The notes beneath the pieces are model-generated. The model was given only the letters and a program-made list of their open reading frames with translations. It was not told where the DNA came from and made no database searches. From contig NZ_MLFP01000007.1 in assembly GCF_002095465.1 (NCBI RefSeq), forward strand, positions 62,001 through 126,000: 64,000 nucleotides of DNA. Direction: 5' to 3'. The DNA is from Pantoea rodasii (GTDB taxonomy: Bacteria; Pseudomonadota; Gammaproteobacteria; Enterobacterales; Enterobacteriaceae). The translations under genes and the position numbers were made by a program. This document shows, piece by piece, positions 23,330 through 35,055 of this stretch (position 1 is its first letter; each line of letters starts with the position of its first letter).

Positions 23330-24405
23330 TCTGGCTGGCCGAACATTTGGTCACATTTTATTCGGGCTTTAACGTCTTCTCGTATTTGACGTTTCGCGCC
23401 ATTGTCAGCCTGCTGACCGCTCTGTTCCTTTCACTGTGGATGGGCCCGCGCCTGATCGCCTGGCTGCAGAAATTGCAGATTGGTCAGGTCGTGCGCAACG
23501 ACGGCCCTGAGTCGCACTTCAGTAAGCGCGGCACGCCAACTATGGGCGGCATTATGATCCTCACCTCCATCACCGTTTCGGTGTTGATGTGGGCATATCC
23601 GTCGAACCCTTACGTATGGTGCGTGCTGGCGGTGCTGATTGGTTTCGGCATCATCGGCTTTGTCGATGACTATCGCAAAGTGGTACGTAAAGACACTAAA
23701 GGCCTGATTGCCCGCTGGAAATATTTCTGGATGTCGGTGATATCTCTCGGTGTGGCTTTTGCGTTATATGCCGCGGGTAAAGGCACACCAGCGACGCAAC
23801 TGGTCGTGCCCTTCTTCAAAGACATCATGCCGCAGCTTGGATTGTTCTACGTGTTGCTGGCTTACTTTGTGATTGTCGGCACCGGCAATGCAGTCAACCT
23901 GACCGATGGTCTGGATGGCCTGGCGATCATGCCAACCGTCTTCGTTGCAGCTGGTTTTGCTCTGGTGGCCTGGGCGACCGGTAACGTGAAGTTTGCCGAG
24001 TATCTGCATATTCCGTATCTGCGCCACGCCGGGGAGTTAGTGATCGTTTGTACCGCGATTGTCGGTGCGGGCCTCGGCTTCCTGTGGTTCAACACCTACC
24101 CAGCTCAGGTCTTTATGGGCGATGTGGGTTCGCTGGCACTGGGTGGCGCGTTAGGCACCATCGCCGTGCTGCTGCGTCAGGAGTTTTTGCTGGTGATCAT
24201 GGGCGGCGTGTTTGTGGTTGAAACGCTGTCGGTGATTCTGCAGGTGGGGTCGTTCAAGCTGCGCGGTCAACGTATTTTCCGTATGGCGCCGATTCACCAC
24301 CACTATGAATTGAAAGGCTGGCCGGAGCCGCGCGTCATCGTGCGCTTCTGGATTATTTCACTGATGCTGGTGCTGATTGGCCTGGCAACACTGAAGGTGC
24401 GTTAA
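23323..24405 (+). CDS. mraY: phospho-MurNAc-pentapeptide transferase MraY
   Basis: Integral membrane enzyme that makes lipid I from UDP-MurNAc-pentapeptide and undecaprenyl phosphate. 360 residues, as in E. coli, with about ten membrane helices. Catalytic and family motifs are GTPTMGG (about 70-76), [36 protein letters not shown] and the histidine-rich [13 protein letters not shown]. It overlaps the end of murF and is followed by murD after two bases. Confidence 0.97.
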   Translation: MLVWLAEHLVTFYSGFNVFSYLTFRAIVSLLTALFLSLWMGPRLIAWLQKLQIGQVVRNDGPESHFSKRGTPTMGGIMILTSITVSVLMWAYPSNPYVWCVLAVLIGFGIIGFVDDYRKVVRKDTKGLIARWKYFWMSVISLGVAFALYAAGKGTPATQLVVPFFKDIMPQLGLFYVLLAYFVIVGTGNAVNLTDGLDGLAIMPTVFVAAGFALVAWATGNVKFAEYLHIPYLRHAGELVIVCTAIVGAGLGFLWFNTYPAQVFMGDVGSLALGGALGTIAVLLRQEFLLVIMGGVFVVETLSVILQVGSFKLRGQRIFRMAPIHHHYELKGWPEPRVIVRFWIISLMLVLIGLATLKVR

Positions 24406-24407
24406 TC

Positions 24408-25723
24408 ATGGCTGACTATCGGGGCAGAAAAGTCGTCATCATTGGATTAGGCATTACTGGCCTGTCCTGTGTTGATTTCTTCCTCGCGCAGGGTGTAACG
24501 CCCCGCGTGATGGATACCCGTGTGTCACCGCCGGGTATCGATAAGCTACCTGAAGCGGTTGAGCGCTATGTGGGCGGTATTAATAGTGACTGGTTGCTGG
24601 CATCGGATTTGATTATTGCCAGTCCAGGCATTGCACTGGCTCATCCTGCACTCAGTGAAGCCGCAGACGCAGGAATCGAAATCGTGGGCGATATCGAACT
24701 GTTCTGTCGCGAAGCACAGGCGCCGATTGTGGCCATTACCGGTTCAAACGGTAAAAGCACCGTGACCACGTTAGTGGGTGAAATGGCGCGTGCAGCCGGC
24801 TGGCAGGTTGGCGTTGGCGGAAATATCGGCTTACCGGCGCTGACACTGTTGAAATCTCCGGCGCAGCTGTATGTGCTGGAACTCTCCAGCTTCCAGTTGG
24901 AAACCACTCACAGCCTGCAGGCTGCTGCCGCCACCATTCTTAACGTGACGGAAGATCATATGGATCGTTATCCGTTGGGCATGCAGCAATATCGCGCAGC
25001 GAAGTTGCGTATTTATGAAACGCCCGCGTCTGTGTGGTGAATGCTGACGATGGCATGACCATGCCCGTACGCGGCGTTGATGCGCGTTGCGTCAGCTTCG
25101 GCATCAATCTCGGTGACTATCATCTGACTCAGCAGCAGGGCAGCACCTGGCTGCGTGCGCAGGGTGAGCGAGTGCTGAATACCAACGAGATGACGCTGGT
25201 CGGGCAACACAATTACACCAACGCATTGGCCGCGCTGGCGCTGGCGGATGCGGTCAATATCCCGCGCGCCTCCAGCCTGAAGGCGTTAACCACCTTTAGC
25301 GGATTGCCGCACCGTTTCCAGCTGGTGCATCAAGCTAACGGCGTGCGTTGGATTAATGATTCGAAAGCCACCAACGTGGGCAGCACCGAAGCGGCGCTGA
25401 ACGGTTTGCAGGTGCAAGGCACCTTGTGGTTACTGCTGGGCGGTGATGGTAAGGCCGCCGATTTCAGCGCGCTGACACGCTTCCTGCAAGGTGACAACGT
25501 ACAACTATTCTGCTTTGGCCGTGACGGCGATGCACTGGCGGCGCTTCGCCCTGAGATTGCTACCCGCACCGAGACTTTGCAGCAAGCAATGGAGCTGATT
25601 GCACCTCAGGTGAAAGCCGGCGATATGGTACTGCTGTCACCGGCCTGCGCCAGCCTCGATCAGTTCCGTAACTTTGAGCAGCGCGGCGACCAGTTCGCGC
25701 AACTGGCGAAGGAGTTAAGCTGA
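24408..25723 (+). CDS. murD: UDP-MurNAc-alanine-D-glutamate ligase MurD (one frameshift in this sequence)
   Basis: Mur ligase adding D-glutamate to UDP-MurNAc-L-Ala. Residues 1-200 include the UDP-binding [15 protein letters not shown] and the ATP loop [14 protein letters not shown]. The frame then stops at 25040. One extra A in 25018-25020 yields [19 protein letters not shown] and joins the C-terminal part ([35 protein letters not shown]), for 438 residues, the E. coli length. ftsW starts on the last base of its stop codon. Confidence 0.91.
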
Positions 25724-26937
25724 TGCGTATTCCGGGTGCCAGTATTGCCAGCTTCATCTCCGTACGCTTACGCGATTGGGTGATGGGCGGACGTGAAAAT
25801 GATGACGCGCCAGTGGTGCTGTATGACCGTACGTTGCTATGGCTGACCTTTGGTCTGGCGATCATTGGCTTTGTGATGGTGACTTCCGCCTCGATGCCCG
25901 TGGGGCAGCGCCTCAATGAAGATCCGTTTTACTTCGCCAAGCGCGATGCGTTTTACATCCTGTTAGCGCTGGGTATGGCAATGGTGACGCTGCGCGTGCC
26001 GATGGATTTCTGGCAGCGCTACAGCAATGCCATGTTAATGGCTTCTGTTGCCATGCTGCTGATCGTGTTGGTGGTGGGTAGCTCGGTTAACGGCGCATCA
26101 CGTTGGATCGCCCTCGGCCCGTTGCGTATCCAGCCAGCTGAATTGTCGAAGCTGTCGCTGTTCTGTTATCTCGCCAGCTACCTAGTACGCAAAGTCGAAG
26201 AAGTACGTAACAACTTCTGGGGTTTCTGTAAGCCGATGGGCGTGATGGTCGTGTTAGCCGTATTACTGCTGGCGCAACCGGACCTCGGTACGGTGGTGGT
26301 GCTGTTTGTCACCACGCTGGCGATGTTGTTCCTCGCGGGCGCCAAGATGTGGCAGTTCCTCGCCATCATCGGCTCCGGCATTTTTGCCGTGGTGTTGCTG
26401 ATTATCGCGGAGCCGTATCGTATGCGCCGCGTGACCTCTTTCTGGAACCCATGGGAAGATCCGTTCGGCAGCGGCTATCAGCTGACACAGTCACTGATGG
26501 CGTTTGGCCGCGGCGAATTCTGGGGACAAGGCTTGGGCAACTCGGTACAGAAACTGGAGTATCTGCCCGAAGCGCATACCGACTTTATCTTCTCCATCAT
26601 TGGTGAAGAGTTGGGTTATGTCGGTGTGGTTTTAGCGCTGTTGATGGTATTCTTCGTCGCTTTTCGCGCGATGTCGATTGGTCGCCGTGCCCTGGAGATC
26701 GATCAGCGCTTTTCGGGCTTCCTCGCTTGCTCAATTGGCGTGTGGTTTAGCTTCCAGGCGCTGGTTAATGTCGGTGCGGCTGCAGGCATGCTGCCGACGA
26801 AAGGCCTGACATTGCCACTGATCAGCTACGGTGGTTCGAGTCTGATTATCATGTCGACCGCCATCGTATTTTTATTGCGCATAGATTATGAAACGCGTCT
26901 GGCAAAAGCGCAGGCGTTTACCCGAGGTGCTCGATGA
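25723..26937 (+). CDS. ftsW: septal peptidoglycan glycosyltransferase FtsW
   Basis: SEDS-family polymerase that works with FtsI at the septum. 404 residues with ten predicted membrane helices. Conserved SEDS features: [27 protein letters not shown], the large loop containing [20 protein letters not shown] with [16 protein letters not shown], and [12 protein letters not shown] near the C terminus. The E. coli protein is 10 residues longer. It overlaps murG by four bases. Confidence 0.97.
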   Translation: MRIPGASIASFISVRLRDWVMGGRENDDAPVVLYDRTLLWLTFGLAIIGFVMVTSASMPVGQRLNEDPFYFAKRDAFYILLALGMAMVTLRVPMDFWQRYSNAMLMASVAMLLIVLVVGSSVNGASRWIALGPLRIQPAELSKLSLFCYLASYLVRKVEEVRNNFWGFCKPMGVMVVLAVLLLAQPDLGTVVVLFVTTLAMLFLAGAKMWQFLAIIGSGIFAVVLLIIAEPYRMRRVTSFWNPWEDPFGSGYQLTQSLMAFGRGEFWGQGLGNSVQKLEYLPEAHTDFIFSIIGEELGYVGVVLALLMVFFVAFRAMSIGRRALEIDQRFSGFLACSIGVWFSFQALVNVGAAAGMLPTKGLTLPLISYGGSSLIIMSTAIVFLLRIDYETRLAKAQAFTRGAR

Positions 26938-27991
26938 GTAGCAAGCGGCTGATGGTGATGGCCGGCGGAACCGGTGGACATGTGTTCCCGGGTTTGGCCG
27001 TGGCACACCATCTGATCGAACAGGGCTGGCAGGTGCGCTGGCTCGGAACCGCTGACCGAATGGAAGCGGATTTGGTGCCGAAACATGGCATCGAGATTGA
27101 ATTTATCCGCATTAGCGGTTTGCGCGGCAAAGGTGTCAAAGCGCAGCTGTTGGCACCGGTACGTATTTTCAATGCATGGCGCCAGGCGCGCCGCATTATG
27201 AAGCGCTGGCAGCCGGACGTGGTACTCGGTATGGGCGGTTACGTTTCCGGACCGGGCGGTTTAGCAGCATGGAGCTGTGGCATTCCCGTAGTGCTGCACG
27301 AACAGAACGGCATTGCAGGGCTGACTAACAAATGGCTGGCGAAAATCGCCACCAAAGTGATGCAGGCTTTCCCCGGCGCCTTTCCGAAAGCGGACGTTGT
27401 CGGCAATCCCGTACGTACCGATGTGCTGGCCTTGCCATTGCCAGCTGAAAGATTGAGTGGACGTACTGGCGCGATTCGTGTGCTGGTGGTCGGCGGCAGC
27501 CAGGGCGCGCGCATTCTGAATCAGACAGTGCCGCAGGTGGCTGCGGAACTGGGTGAAGCGATCACCGTTTGGCATCAAACCGGTAAAGGCGCGCTGGAAA
27601 TAGTGCAGCAGGCTTATCGCGATGCCGGACAGCCGCAGCACAAGATCACCGAGTTATCGATGACATGGCGGAAGCTTACGCCTGGGCCGATGTGGTGGTA
27701 TGCCGTTCGGGCGCATTGACGGTGAGCGAAGTGGCCGCCGCAGGTTTACCGGCGATCTTCGTGCCATTTCAGCACAAAGATCGTCAGCAGTACTGGAACG
27801 CGTTGCCGCTGGAAAAAGCGGGTGCGGCCAAAATTTTCGAGCAGCCGCAGTTTACCGCGACTGCAGTAGCGGACACGTTGCGCCATTGGGATCGCGCTAC
27901 GCTGCTGGCGATGGCTGAGAAAGCGCGTCAGGCAGCGATTCCTGATGCCACCGATCGGGTGGCGCAGGAAGTGGCTCGCGTCGCGAAGTAA
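26934..27991 (+). CDS. murG: lipid II synthase MurG (one frameshift in this sequence)
   Basis: GT28 glycosyltransferase adding GlcNAc to lipid I. The N-terminal half has the lipid-binding [14 protein letters not shown] and [13 protein letters not shown]. The UDP-GlcNAc-binding [16 protein letters not shown] follows. Similarity breaks at the TT 27654-27655. One added T gives [29 protein letters not shown] and continues to [20 protein letters not shown] and the true stop at 27991, for 352 residues (E. coli 355). The first frame otherwise ends in a meaningless tail at 27719. Confidence 0.9.
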
Positions 27992-27998
27992 TTAATGG

Positions 27999-28033
27999 GC
28001 CGGTTTGACCGGCTGGTACCTGAATGCAGGTAC
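27999..28033 (+). other. two tandem hairpins between murG and murC
   Basis: GCCGG-TTTGA-CCGGC (27999-28013) is followed after two bases by GTACCTG-AATG-CAGGTAC (28016-28033). There is no U-tract, so they are unlikely to terminate. They sit in the 70-base murG-murC gap, one of the few gaps in this part of the cluster, and could stabilise or tune the transcript. Confidence 0.5.
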
Positions 28034-28061
28034 AGATGAGATAAACAGGTAATTGAGACAG

Positions 28062-29536
28062 ATGAATACACAACAATTGGCAAAACTGCGTTCCATTGTG
28101 CCCGAGATGCGTCGCGTCCGGCACATTCACTTTGTCGGCATCGGTGGTGCTGGCATGGGCGGTATTGCGAGGTGTTGGCGAACGAAGGTTACCACATCAG
28201 CGGATCGGATCTGGCCCCTAACCCGGTGACACAGCATCTGTCCTCGCTGGGTGCCACCATTTATTTCAACCATCGTCCGGAAAACGTGACGGATGCGAGT
28301 GTGGTCGTGGTTTCAACAGCGGTAGCACAGGACAACCCGGAGTTGGTCGCCGCACGCGAGCAGCGTATCCCGGTGATCCGTCGTGCAGAGATGCTGGCAG
28401 AACTGATGCGCTTCCGTCATGGCATTGCGATTGCTGGCACGCATGGCAAAACCACCACCACGGCGATGGTCACCAGTATTTATGCCGAAGGTGGATTGGA
28501 TCCGACTTTCGTCAATGGCGGCCTGGTGAAAGCAGCGGGCACGCATGCGCGTTTGGGCACCAGTCGTTACCTGATTGCGGAAGCCGATGAAAGTGATGCG
28601 TCGTTCCTGCATCTGCAGCCGATGGTGGCGATCGTCACCAACATCGAAGCGGATCATATGGACACCTATCAGGGCGATTTCGAGAACCTGAAGCAGACGT
28701 TCATTAATTTCCTGCATAACCTGCCGTTCTACGGACGTGCGGTGATGTGTGTGGATGATGTGGTGATCCGCGATTTGATCCCACGCGTGGGCCGTCAGGT
28801 GACCACTTATGGTTTCAGCGATGACGCCGATGTGCGCATCGAGAACTATGAACAACGTGGCGCGCAGGGGCACTTCACCCTGATTCGTCAGGACAAACCG
28901 CTGCTGAAAGTCACATTGAATGCGCCGGGACGTCACAATGCACTGAATGCCGCTGCAGCCGTCGCGGTCGCGAGCGAAGAAGGCATTGAGGACAACGCGA
29001 TTCTGGCCGCGCTAGAGAGCTTCCAGGGCACCGGACGCCGCTTTGACGTGCTGGGCGAGTTTGATACCGCTGCGGTCAACGGCAATCCGGGCAGCGCGAT
29101 GTTGGTGGATGATTACGGTCATCATCCAACCGAAGTGGATGTCACCATCAAAGCCGCCCGTGCGGGCTGGCCGGATAAAAAGTTGGTGATGGTGTTCCAG
29201 CCACATCGTTATACGCGCACGCGTGACCTGTTTGACGACTTCGCTAACGTGCTGTCACAGGTTGATGTCCTGCTGATGCTGGATGTGTATCCAGCCGGCG
29301 AGGCCGCGATTCCTGGTGCGGACAGCCGCTCGCTGTGCCGTGCAATTCGCAGCCGTGGCAAGGTCGATCCGATTTTAGTGTCCGAGCATGATGCGTTGCC
29401 GGAAGCGCTGGCACCACTGCTCTCAGGCGATGACCTGGTGATCGTTCAGGGCGCAGGCAACATTGGCAAGATCGCGCGTAAGCTGGCTGATAACCAATTG
29501 CAGCCAACAGTGAAAACGGAGGCTCGTCATGGCTGA
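28062..29536 (+). CDS. murC: UDP-MurNAc-L-alanine ligase MurC (one frameshift in this sequence)
   Basis: First Mur ligase, adding L-alanine to UDP-MurNAc. The true start is ATG 28062 ([20 protein letters not shown]). The frame breaks near 28168-28170: after [14 protein letters not shown] an added G restores [14 protein letters not shown]. The repaired product is 491 residues, equal to E. coli. ATP loop [12 protein letters not shown], catalytic region [14 protein letters not shown], and [10 protein letters not shown] with FQPHRYTRT in the C-terminal domain. It overlaps ddlB by eight bases. Confidence 0.91.
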
Positions 29537-30449
29537 GAAAGTCGCCGTCTTGATGGGCGGAACCTCAGCAGAGCGTGAGGTATCACTGATGTCGGGCAGC
29601 GCCGTGCTGGCGGGCCTGCGTGAGATGGGCATTGATGCACACGGCGTGGATACCCGTGATGTCTCTGTGCTGGATCTTAAAGCTCAGGGATTTGCGAAGA
29701 CCTTTATCGCCCTGCACGGTCGAGGCGGTGAAGATGGCACACTTCAGGCGGTGTTAGAGTTTCTGCAACTGCCTTACACCGGCAGCGGCGTGATGGCTTC
29801 GGCAATCACCATGGACAAGCTGCGCAGCAAATTGCTGTGGCAGGGCAGGGGACTGCCTTCAGGCAAATTTGTTTGGTTGACGCGTCAGCAGCATGAGCAA
29901 GGTTTGTCTGCGGAGACCCGCGATGCAATTGATGCGCTCGGCTTACCGCTGTTTGTGAAGCCAAGCTGCGAAGGATCAAGCGTGGGCATCAGCCGTGTGA
30001 ACACCCTTGAAGCATTGCCAGCCGCACTCAACGAAGCCTTCCGCCATGATAGTGATGTGCTGATTGAGGCCTTCCTGAGTGGTGCGGAGTACACGGTTGG
30101 CATCGTGGGCGATGAAATTCTGCCTTCAATCAGAATAAAAACCGCCAGCGAGTTCTATGACTATGAAGCTAAATACATTTCTGACGATACTGAATACTTC
30201 TGCCCGAGCGGTTTGCGTGCAGAGCAAGAAGCAGAATTGCAGACGCTGGTTTGGGCTGCCTGGCGCGCATTAGGTTGCAGCGGCTGGGGGCGTGTGGATG
30301 TGATGGCCGACGGAGACGGAAACTTCCAGCTGCTGGAAGTGAATACCTCACCGGGCATGACCAGTCACAGTCTGGTGCCAATGGCCGCTAAGCAGGCGGG
30401 ATACAGCTTCCCGCAGCTGGTGGCACGTATTCTGGCGCTGGCTGACTGA
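29529..30449 (+). CDS. ddlB: D-alanine-D-alanine ligase B
   Basis: ATP-grasp enzyme making the D-Ala-D-Ala dipeptide used by MurF. 306 residues: N-terminal [19 protein letters not shown], catalytic [19 protein letters not shown]-binding [19 protein letters not shown], and metal-binding [16 protein letters not shown]. It begins within the 3' end of murC and ends one base before ftsQ. Confidence 0.97.
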   Translation: MAEKVAVLMGGTSAEREVSLMSGSAVLAGLREMGIDAHGVDTRDVSVLDLKAQGFAKTFIALHGRGGEDGTLQAVLEFLQLPYTGSGVMASAITMDKLRSKLLWQGRGLPSGKFVWLTRQQHEQGLSAETRDAIDALGLPLFVKPSCEGSSVGISRVNTLEALPAALNEAFRHDSDVLIEAFLSGAEYTVGIVGDEILPSIRIKTASEFYDYEAKYISDDTEYFCPSGLRAEQEAELQTLVWAAWRALGCSGWGRVDVMADGDGNFQLLEVNTSPGMTSHSLVPMAAKQAGYSFPQLVARILALAD

Positions 30450-30450
30450 T

Positions 30451-31290
30451 ATGTCTCAGGCGGCGATACGTGTAAGAAATCGCGAACCCCAGGAGCGTGC
30501 GCGCACCGGGCGTAGCAACGGCGCCAGACTGTTTGGCGTCGTGTTCCTGCTGATTGTGCTGGGCATCATGGCGGCCGGTGGGCTGGTGGTGCTGAAGTGG
30601 ATGAATGATGCATCACGCTTGCCGTTATCGAAGCTGGTGGTGACGGGTGAAACCCACTACACCACACATGATGATATTCGCCAGGCTATTTTGTCGCTCG
30701 GCGCGCCTGGCACGTTTATGTCGCAGAATGTGGACATCATCCAGCAGCAGATTGAGCGTTTACCCTGGATTAAACAGGTCAGTGTGCGTAAGCAGTGGCC
30801 TGATGAGCTGAAGATTAACCTGGTGGAGTACGTTCCGGTGGCACGCTGGAATGACTCACACATGGTAGACGCCGATGGCGTCTCCTTCAGCGTCCCGGCC
30901 AGCCACATCGGTAAAGAGACATTGCCGATGTTGTATGGCCCGGAAGGCAGTGAAACAGAGGTGCTGGCGGGTTATCACACCATGAGTGATGTGCTCAAGG
31001 CCGGCAAGTTTACCCTGAAGGTCGCGTCGATGACGGCGCGGCGCTCGTGGCAACTGGTGACCAGTGACGATGTGCGCATTGAGCTGGGACGCAGCGAAAC
31101 CATGAAGCGTCTGAACCGTTTTATTGAGCTCTATCCGGAGCTGCTGCAGCAGGGCCAGAGTCAGAACAAGCGCATTACCTATGTCGATTTGCGCTACGAC
31201 TCTGGTGCCGCAGTAGGTTGGGCAGCGGCCCCGTTGGAGCCACAGGACAGTAATCAGCAACAAAACCAGGCACAGGCTAAACCACAATGA
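30451..31290 (+). CDS. ftsQ: cell division protein FtsQ
   Basis: Bitopic divisome protein that recruits FtsL/FtsB. 279 residues. A positively charged cytoplasmic tail (about 1-27), a single membrane helix at about 28-48 ([20 protein letters not shown]), a POTRA domain beginning [14 protein letters not shown], and the beta domain with [20 protein letters not shown]. The C-terminal tail is rich in glutamine. It overlaps ftsA by four bases. Confidence 0.96.
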   Translation: MSQAAIRVRNREPQERARTGRSNGARLFGVVFLLIVLGIMAAGGLVVLKWMNDASRLPLSKLVVTGETHYTTHDDIRQAILSLGAPGTFMSQNVDIIQQQIERLPWIKQVSVRKQWPDELKINLVEYVPVARWNDSHMVDADGVSFSVPASHIGKETLPMLYGPEGSETEVLAGYHTMSDVLKAGKFTLKVASMTARRSWQLVTSDDVRIELGRSETMKRLNRFIELYPELLQQGQSQNKRITYVDLRYDSGAAVGWAAAPLEPQDSNQQQNQAQAKPQ

Positions 31291-32543
31291 TCAAGGCAAC
31301 GGACAGAAAACTGGTAGTAGGACTTGAAATCGGCACCGCAAAGGTTGCCGCCCTGGTTGGGGAAATTCTGCCTGATGGTATGGTCAACATTATTGGGGTG
31401 GGCAGCTGCCCGTCTCGCGGCATGGATAAAGGCGGCGTAAACGACCTTGAGTCGGTGGTGAAATGCGTTCAGCGCGCCATCGACCAGGCTGAACTGATGG
31501 CAGATTGCCAGATTTCGTCGGTTTACCTTGCTTTATCGGGCAAACATATCAGTTGTCAGAACGAAATCGGGATGGTTCCGATTTCGGAAGAGGAAGTGAC
31601 TCAGGATGATGTAGAGAACGTGGTACATACGGCGAAATCCGTACGCGTTCGTGATGAACATCGTATCCTGCATGTTATTCCTCAGGAATATGCTATCGAT
31701 TATCAGGAAGGCATTAAGAATCCGGTGGGACTTTCCGGCGTGCGCATGCAGGCAAAAGTACACTTGATCACCTGCCACAATGATATGGCAAAAAATATTG
31801 TCAAAGCCGTTGAACGATGCGGCCTGAAAGTTGACCAATTGATTTTTGCCGGTCTGGCGTCCAGTTTTTCGGTTCTGACTGAAGATGAACGTGAGCTGGG
31901 AGTCTGTGTTGTTGACATCGGTGGCGGTACAATGGATATCGCGGTTTACACCGGCGGCGCGCTGCGTCACACCAAAGTGATCCCTTATGCAGGGAATGTG
32001 GTGACCAGTGATATCGCTTATGCCTTCGGCACACCGCCAACCGATGCGGAAGCGATCAAAGTACGCCATGGTTGTGCGCTGGGTTCGATTGTTGGCAAAG
32101 ACGAAAACGTCGAAGTGCCAAGTGTCGGTGGACGTCCCCCGCGCAGTCTGCAGCGTCAAACGTTGGCGGAAGTAATTGAGCCACGTTACACCGAACTGCT
32201 GAATCTGGTGAATGACGAGATTCTGCAATTGCAGGAGCAACTGCGTCAGCAGGGCGTTAAGCATCATCTGGCAGCCGGTATCGTGCTGACCGGTGGCGCA
32301 GCACAGATTGAAGGTTTGGCCGCTTGCGCCCAACGTGTGTTCCACACGCAGGTGCGTATCGGACAGCCATTGAACATCACCGGCCTGACGGATTATGCGC
32401 AGGAGCCGTATTACTCAACTGCAGTCGGTCTGCTGCACTACGGCAAAGAGTCACACATGAACGGTGATGCAGAAACGGAAAAACGCGCTTCAGTGGGCAA
32501 TTGGTTTAAACGCATCAATAGTTGGCTGAAGAAAGAATTTTAA
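31287..32543 (+). CDS. ftsA: cell division protein FtsA
   Basis: Actin-like protein that tethers FtsZ to the membrane. 418 residues: ATP-binding [18 protein letters not shown] at the N terminus, the 1C domain, a phosphate-2 motif [18 protein letters not shown], and adenosine motif [13 protein letters not shown]. The C-terminal amphipathic membrane-targeting helix is [16 protein letters not shown] 71-base gap with a hairpin separates it from ftsZ. Confidence 0.97.
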   Translation: MIKATDRKLVVGLEIGTAKVAALVGEILPDGMVNIIGVGSCPSRGMDKGGVNDLESVVKCVQRAIDQAELMADCQISSVYLALSGKHISCQNEIGMVPISEEEVTQDDVENVVHTAKSVRVRDEHRILHVIPQEYAIDYQEGIKNPVGLSGVRMQAKVHLITCHNDMAKNIVKAVERCGLKVDQLIFAGLASSFSVLTEDERELGVCVVDIGGGTMDIAVYTGGALRHTKVIPYAGNVVTSDIAYAFGTPPTDAEAIKVRHGCALGSIVGKDENVEVPSVGGRPPRSLQRQTLAEVIEPRYTELLNLVNDEILQLQEQLRQQGVKHHLAAGIVLTGGAAQIEGLAACAQRVFHTQVRIGQPLNITGLTDYAQEPYYSTAVGLLHYGKESHMNGDAETEKRASVGNWFKRINSWLKKEF

Positions 32544-32554
32544 TTTTTGAAAAA

Positions 32555-32585
32555 GGAGATCATGCTGGCAATGTTTATGATCTCC
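32555..32585 (+). other. hairpin with overlapping small reading frame between ftsA and ftsZ
   Basis: A perfect 9-bp inverted repeat, GGAGATCAT (32555-32563) and ATGATCTCC (32577-32585), with a 13-base loop. The left arm contains a Shine-Dalgarno-like AAGGAGATC directly before an ATG at 32562. From there a 24-codon frame runs across the ftsZ start (ATG 32615) in another phase and stops at 32636. The spacing from AAGGAG to that ATG is short, so translation is doubtful. Confidence 0.6.
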
Positions 32586-32614
32586 AGGCGACAGGCACAT
32601 AACGGAGAGAAATC

Positions 32615-33769
32615 ATGTTTGAACCTATGGAATTAACCAATGACGCGGTGATTAAAGTCATCGGCGTCGGCGGTGGCGGTGGCAACGCCGTAGAGCACAT
32701 GGTACGCGAGCGTATCGAAGGTGTAGAATTCTTCGCTGTGAACACCGATGCGCAAGCATTGCGTAAAACAGCGGTCGGCCAGACGATTCAGATCGGGACC
32801 GGCATTACCAAAGGTCTTGGTGCGGGTGCAAACCCGGAAGTCGGTCGTACCTCAGCGGAGGAAGACCGTGAAGCACTGCGTGCTGCGCTGGAAGGGGCAG
32901 ACATGGTGTTTATCGCTGCAGGCATGGGCGGCGGTACCGGTACCGGTGCAGCGCCAGTCGTGGCTGAAGTGGCAAAAGATTTGGGTATCCTGACGGTTGC
33001 GGTGGTGACGAAGCCCTTCAACTTCGAAGGCAAAAAGCGTATGGCTTTTGCTGAGCAGGGTATCGCTGAGCTGTCTAAGCATGTCGATTCATTGATCACT
33101 ATTCCAAACGACAAGCTGCTGAAAGTGCTGGGTCGCGGTATCTCTCTGCTGGATGCGTTTGGCGCAGCCAACGACGTACTGAAAGGTGCGGTGCAGGGTA
33201 TCGCTGAGCTGATTACTCGCCCAGGCTTGATGAACGTTGACTTCGCGGACGTGCGTACCGTGATGTCAGAAATGGGTTATGCCATGATGGGTTCAGGCGT
33301 GGCATGCGGTGAAGACCGTGCCGAAGAAGCGGCCGAAATGGCGATCTCCAGCCCACTGCTGGAAGATATCGACCTGTCAGGTGCGCGCGGCGTGCTGGTC
33401 AACATCACAGCGGGCTTCGACCTGCGTTTGGATGAGTTCGAGACCGTGGGTAACACTATCCGCGCCTTCGCCTCTGACAACGCGACCGTGGTTATCGGTA
33501 CTTCTCTGGATCCAGAGATGAACGACGAACTGCGTGTGACCGTTGTTGCGACCGGTATTGGCATGGATAAGCGTCCGGAAATCACTCTGGTGACCAACAA
33601 GCCGGCCACGCAGCCTGTGATGGACCACCGTTACCAGCAGCATGGCATGGCGCCATTGCCGCAGGAACAAAAGCCGGCGGCCAAAGTGGTTAACGACCAG
33701 CCAGCTTCGTCCAGCAAAGAGCCAGATTACCTTGATATTCCAGCCTTCCTGCGTAAACAGGCAGACTAA
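32615..33769 (+). CDS. ftsZ: cell division GTPase FtsZ
   Basis: Tubulin-like GTPase that forms the Z ring. 384 residues: GTP-binding domain with [12 protein letters not shown] and the tubulin signature [16 protein letters not shown] (about 103-118), catalytic T7 loop region [13 protein letters not shown], and C-terminal conserved peptide [15 protein letters not shown] that binds FtsA, ZipA and ZapD. A good ribosome binding site (AACGGAGAGAAATC) precedes ATG 32615. Confidence 0.98.
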   Translation: MFEPMELTNDAVIKVIGVGGGGGNAVEHMVRERIEGVEFFAVNTDAQALRKTAVGQTIQIGTGITKGLGAGANPEVGRTSAEEDREALRAALEGADMVFIAAGMGGGTGTGAAPVVAEVAKDLGILTVAVVTKPFNFEGKKRMAFAEQGIAELSKHVDSLITIPNDKLLKVLGRGISLLDAFGAANDVLKGAVQGIAELITRPGLMNVDFADVRTVMSEMGYAMMGSGVACGEDRAEEAAEMAISSPLLEDIDLSGARGVLVNITAGFDLRLDEFETVGNTIRAFASDNATVVIGTSLDPEMNDELRVTVVATGIGMDKRPEITLVTNKPATQPVMDHRYQQHGMAPLPQEQKPAAKVVNDQPASSSKEPDYLDIPAFLRKQAD

Positions 33770-33870
33770 GAATATCCTGAGAATTGGGATTCTCCGCTCT
33801 TTGTGCTAAAGTATTCGCCCGCTGGTAATTTATACTGGCGGTCGGATGGGTAATATTGCGAGATAATGCG

Positions 33871-34788
33871 ATGATCAAACAAAGGACATTAAAACGTATT
33901 GTTCAGGCGACAGGTGTCGGTTTACATACCGGCAAGAAAGTCACGCTGACCTTACGCCCTGCGTCGGCTAATACCGGGGTCATCTATCGTCGCACTGACT
34001 TGAATCCACCGGTTGATTTCCCGGCTGATGCAAAATACGTGCGCGACACCATGCTGAGTACTTGTCTGGTGAATGATGAAGGCGTGCGTATTTCGACGGT
34101 TGAACACCTGAATGCTGCATTGGCAGGTCTGGGCATCGACAACATTATTGTTGAAGTTGATGCGCCTGAAATCCCAATCATGGATGGCAGTGCCGCGCCT
34201 TTTGTCTATTTGCTGATGGATGCCGGTATCGAAGAGCTAAACAGCGCGAAGAAATTCGTACGCGTTAAGCAAACGGTACGTGTAGAAGACGGTGATAAGT
34301 GGGCTGAGATTAAACCTTTCAACGGGTTCTCGCTCGATTTTACTATCGACTTTAAGCACCCAGCAATTGACTCAAGCTCGCAGCGTTACCAGTTGAACTT
34401 CTCGGCTGATGCGTTTGTTCGCCAAATCAGTCGTGCGCGCACCTTTGGTTTTATGCGTGAAATCGAATATCTGCAGTCTAAAGGCCTGTGCCTGGGCGGT
34501 AGTTTAGATTGTGCGATTGGGCTCGATGATTTCCGCGTACTCAACGAAGACGGTCTGCGCTTTGAAGATGAGTTCGTTCGTCACAAAATGCTGGACGCAA
34601 TCGGCGATTTGTTTATGTGTGGCCACAACGTGATTGGCGCGTTTACCGCGTTTAAATCGGGTCATGCGTTGAACAACAAATTGCTGCAAGCGGTTCTGGC
34701 GAAGCAGGAAGCCTGGGAATGGGCAACCTTCGAAGACGAAGCTGAACTGCCACTGGCATTCAAAGCACCAAATTTAGTTCTGGCATAA
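33871..34788 (+). CDS. lpxC: UDP-3-O-acyl-GlcNAc deacetylase LpxC
   Basis: Zinc-dependent committed step of lipid A synthesis. Start [20 protein letters not shown] at 33871 gives 305 residues, as in E. coli; the in-frame ATG five codons upstream is not conserved. Zinc ligands lie in [13 protein letters not shown] (His79) and in [15 protein letters not shown] (His and Asp). The last residues FKAPNLVLA resemble the LA(V)LA-type C-terminal tail through which FtsH degrades LpxC. It ends the cluster, with a terminator just downstream. Confidence 0.97.
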   Translation: MIKQRTLKRIVQATGVGLHTGKKVTLTLRPASANTGVIYRRTDLNPPVDFPADAKYVRDTMLSTCLVNDEGVRISTVEHLNAALAGLGIDNIIVEVDAPEIPIMDGSAAPFVYLLMDAGIEELNSAKKFVRVKQTVRVEDGDKWAEIKPFNGFSLDFTIDFKHPAIDSSSQRYQLNFSADAFVRQISRARTFGFMREIEYLQSKGLCLGGSLDCAIGLDDFRVLNEDGLRFEDEFVRHKMLDAIGDLFMCGHNVIGAFTAFKSGHALNNKLLQAVLAKQEAWEWATFEDEAELPLAFKAPNLVLA

Positions 34789-34796
34789 GCTAGACC

Positions 34797-34851
34797 AAAA
34801 AACGGCAGGTTTCGCTGGCACCCTCTCCGGTCAGTGAATCTGCCGTTTTTT
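34797..34851 (+). terminator. terminator after lpxC
   Basis: 12-bp perfect stem AAAAAACGGCAG (34797-34808) / CTGCCGTTTTTT (34840-34851). The 31-base loop is unusually large and may fold internally. It closes the dcw-lpxC transcript before secM. Confidence 0.75.
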
Positions 34852-35055
34852 ATTGCCCGTTTTTATTCCTGCAAGACCGCTCTCAATTCTCTGTCATCAC
34901 TGGCGAAAGCCTGTACAAATAAACGTGAAATCCCCCGTAAGCCCTTTAATCACTGGTGTCGTGGCCTCACATAAGTGCTATTATCTGGCGCTCATATGAG
35001 CAGGTTCGCGGATACTCGCGCCGGCTTCATTACTTTATTTAACTGTGGACAGGTT

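Noticed and set aside
18735..29536. Programmed frameshifting or gene splitting in the dcw cluster
   Set aside because: There is no slippery heptamer with a downstream stimulator common to the breaks. The breaks differ in context, and all need one added base, often in a homopolymer, which fits sequencing error better.
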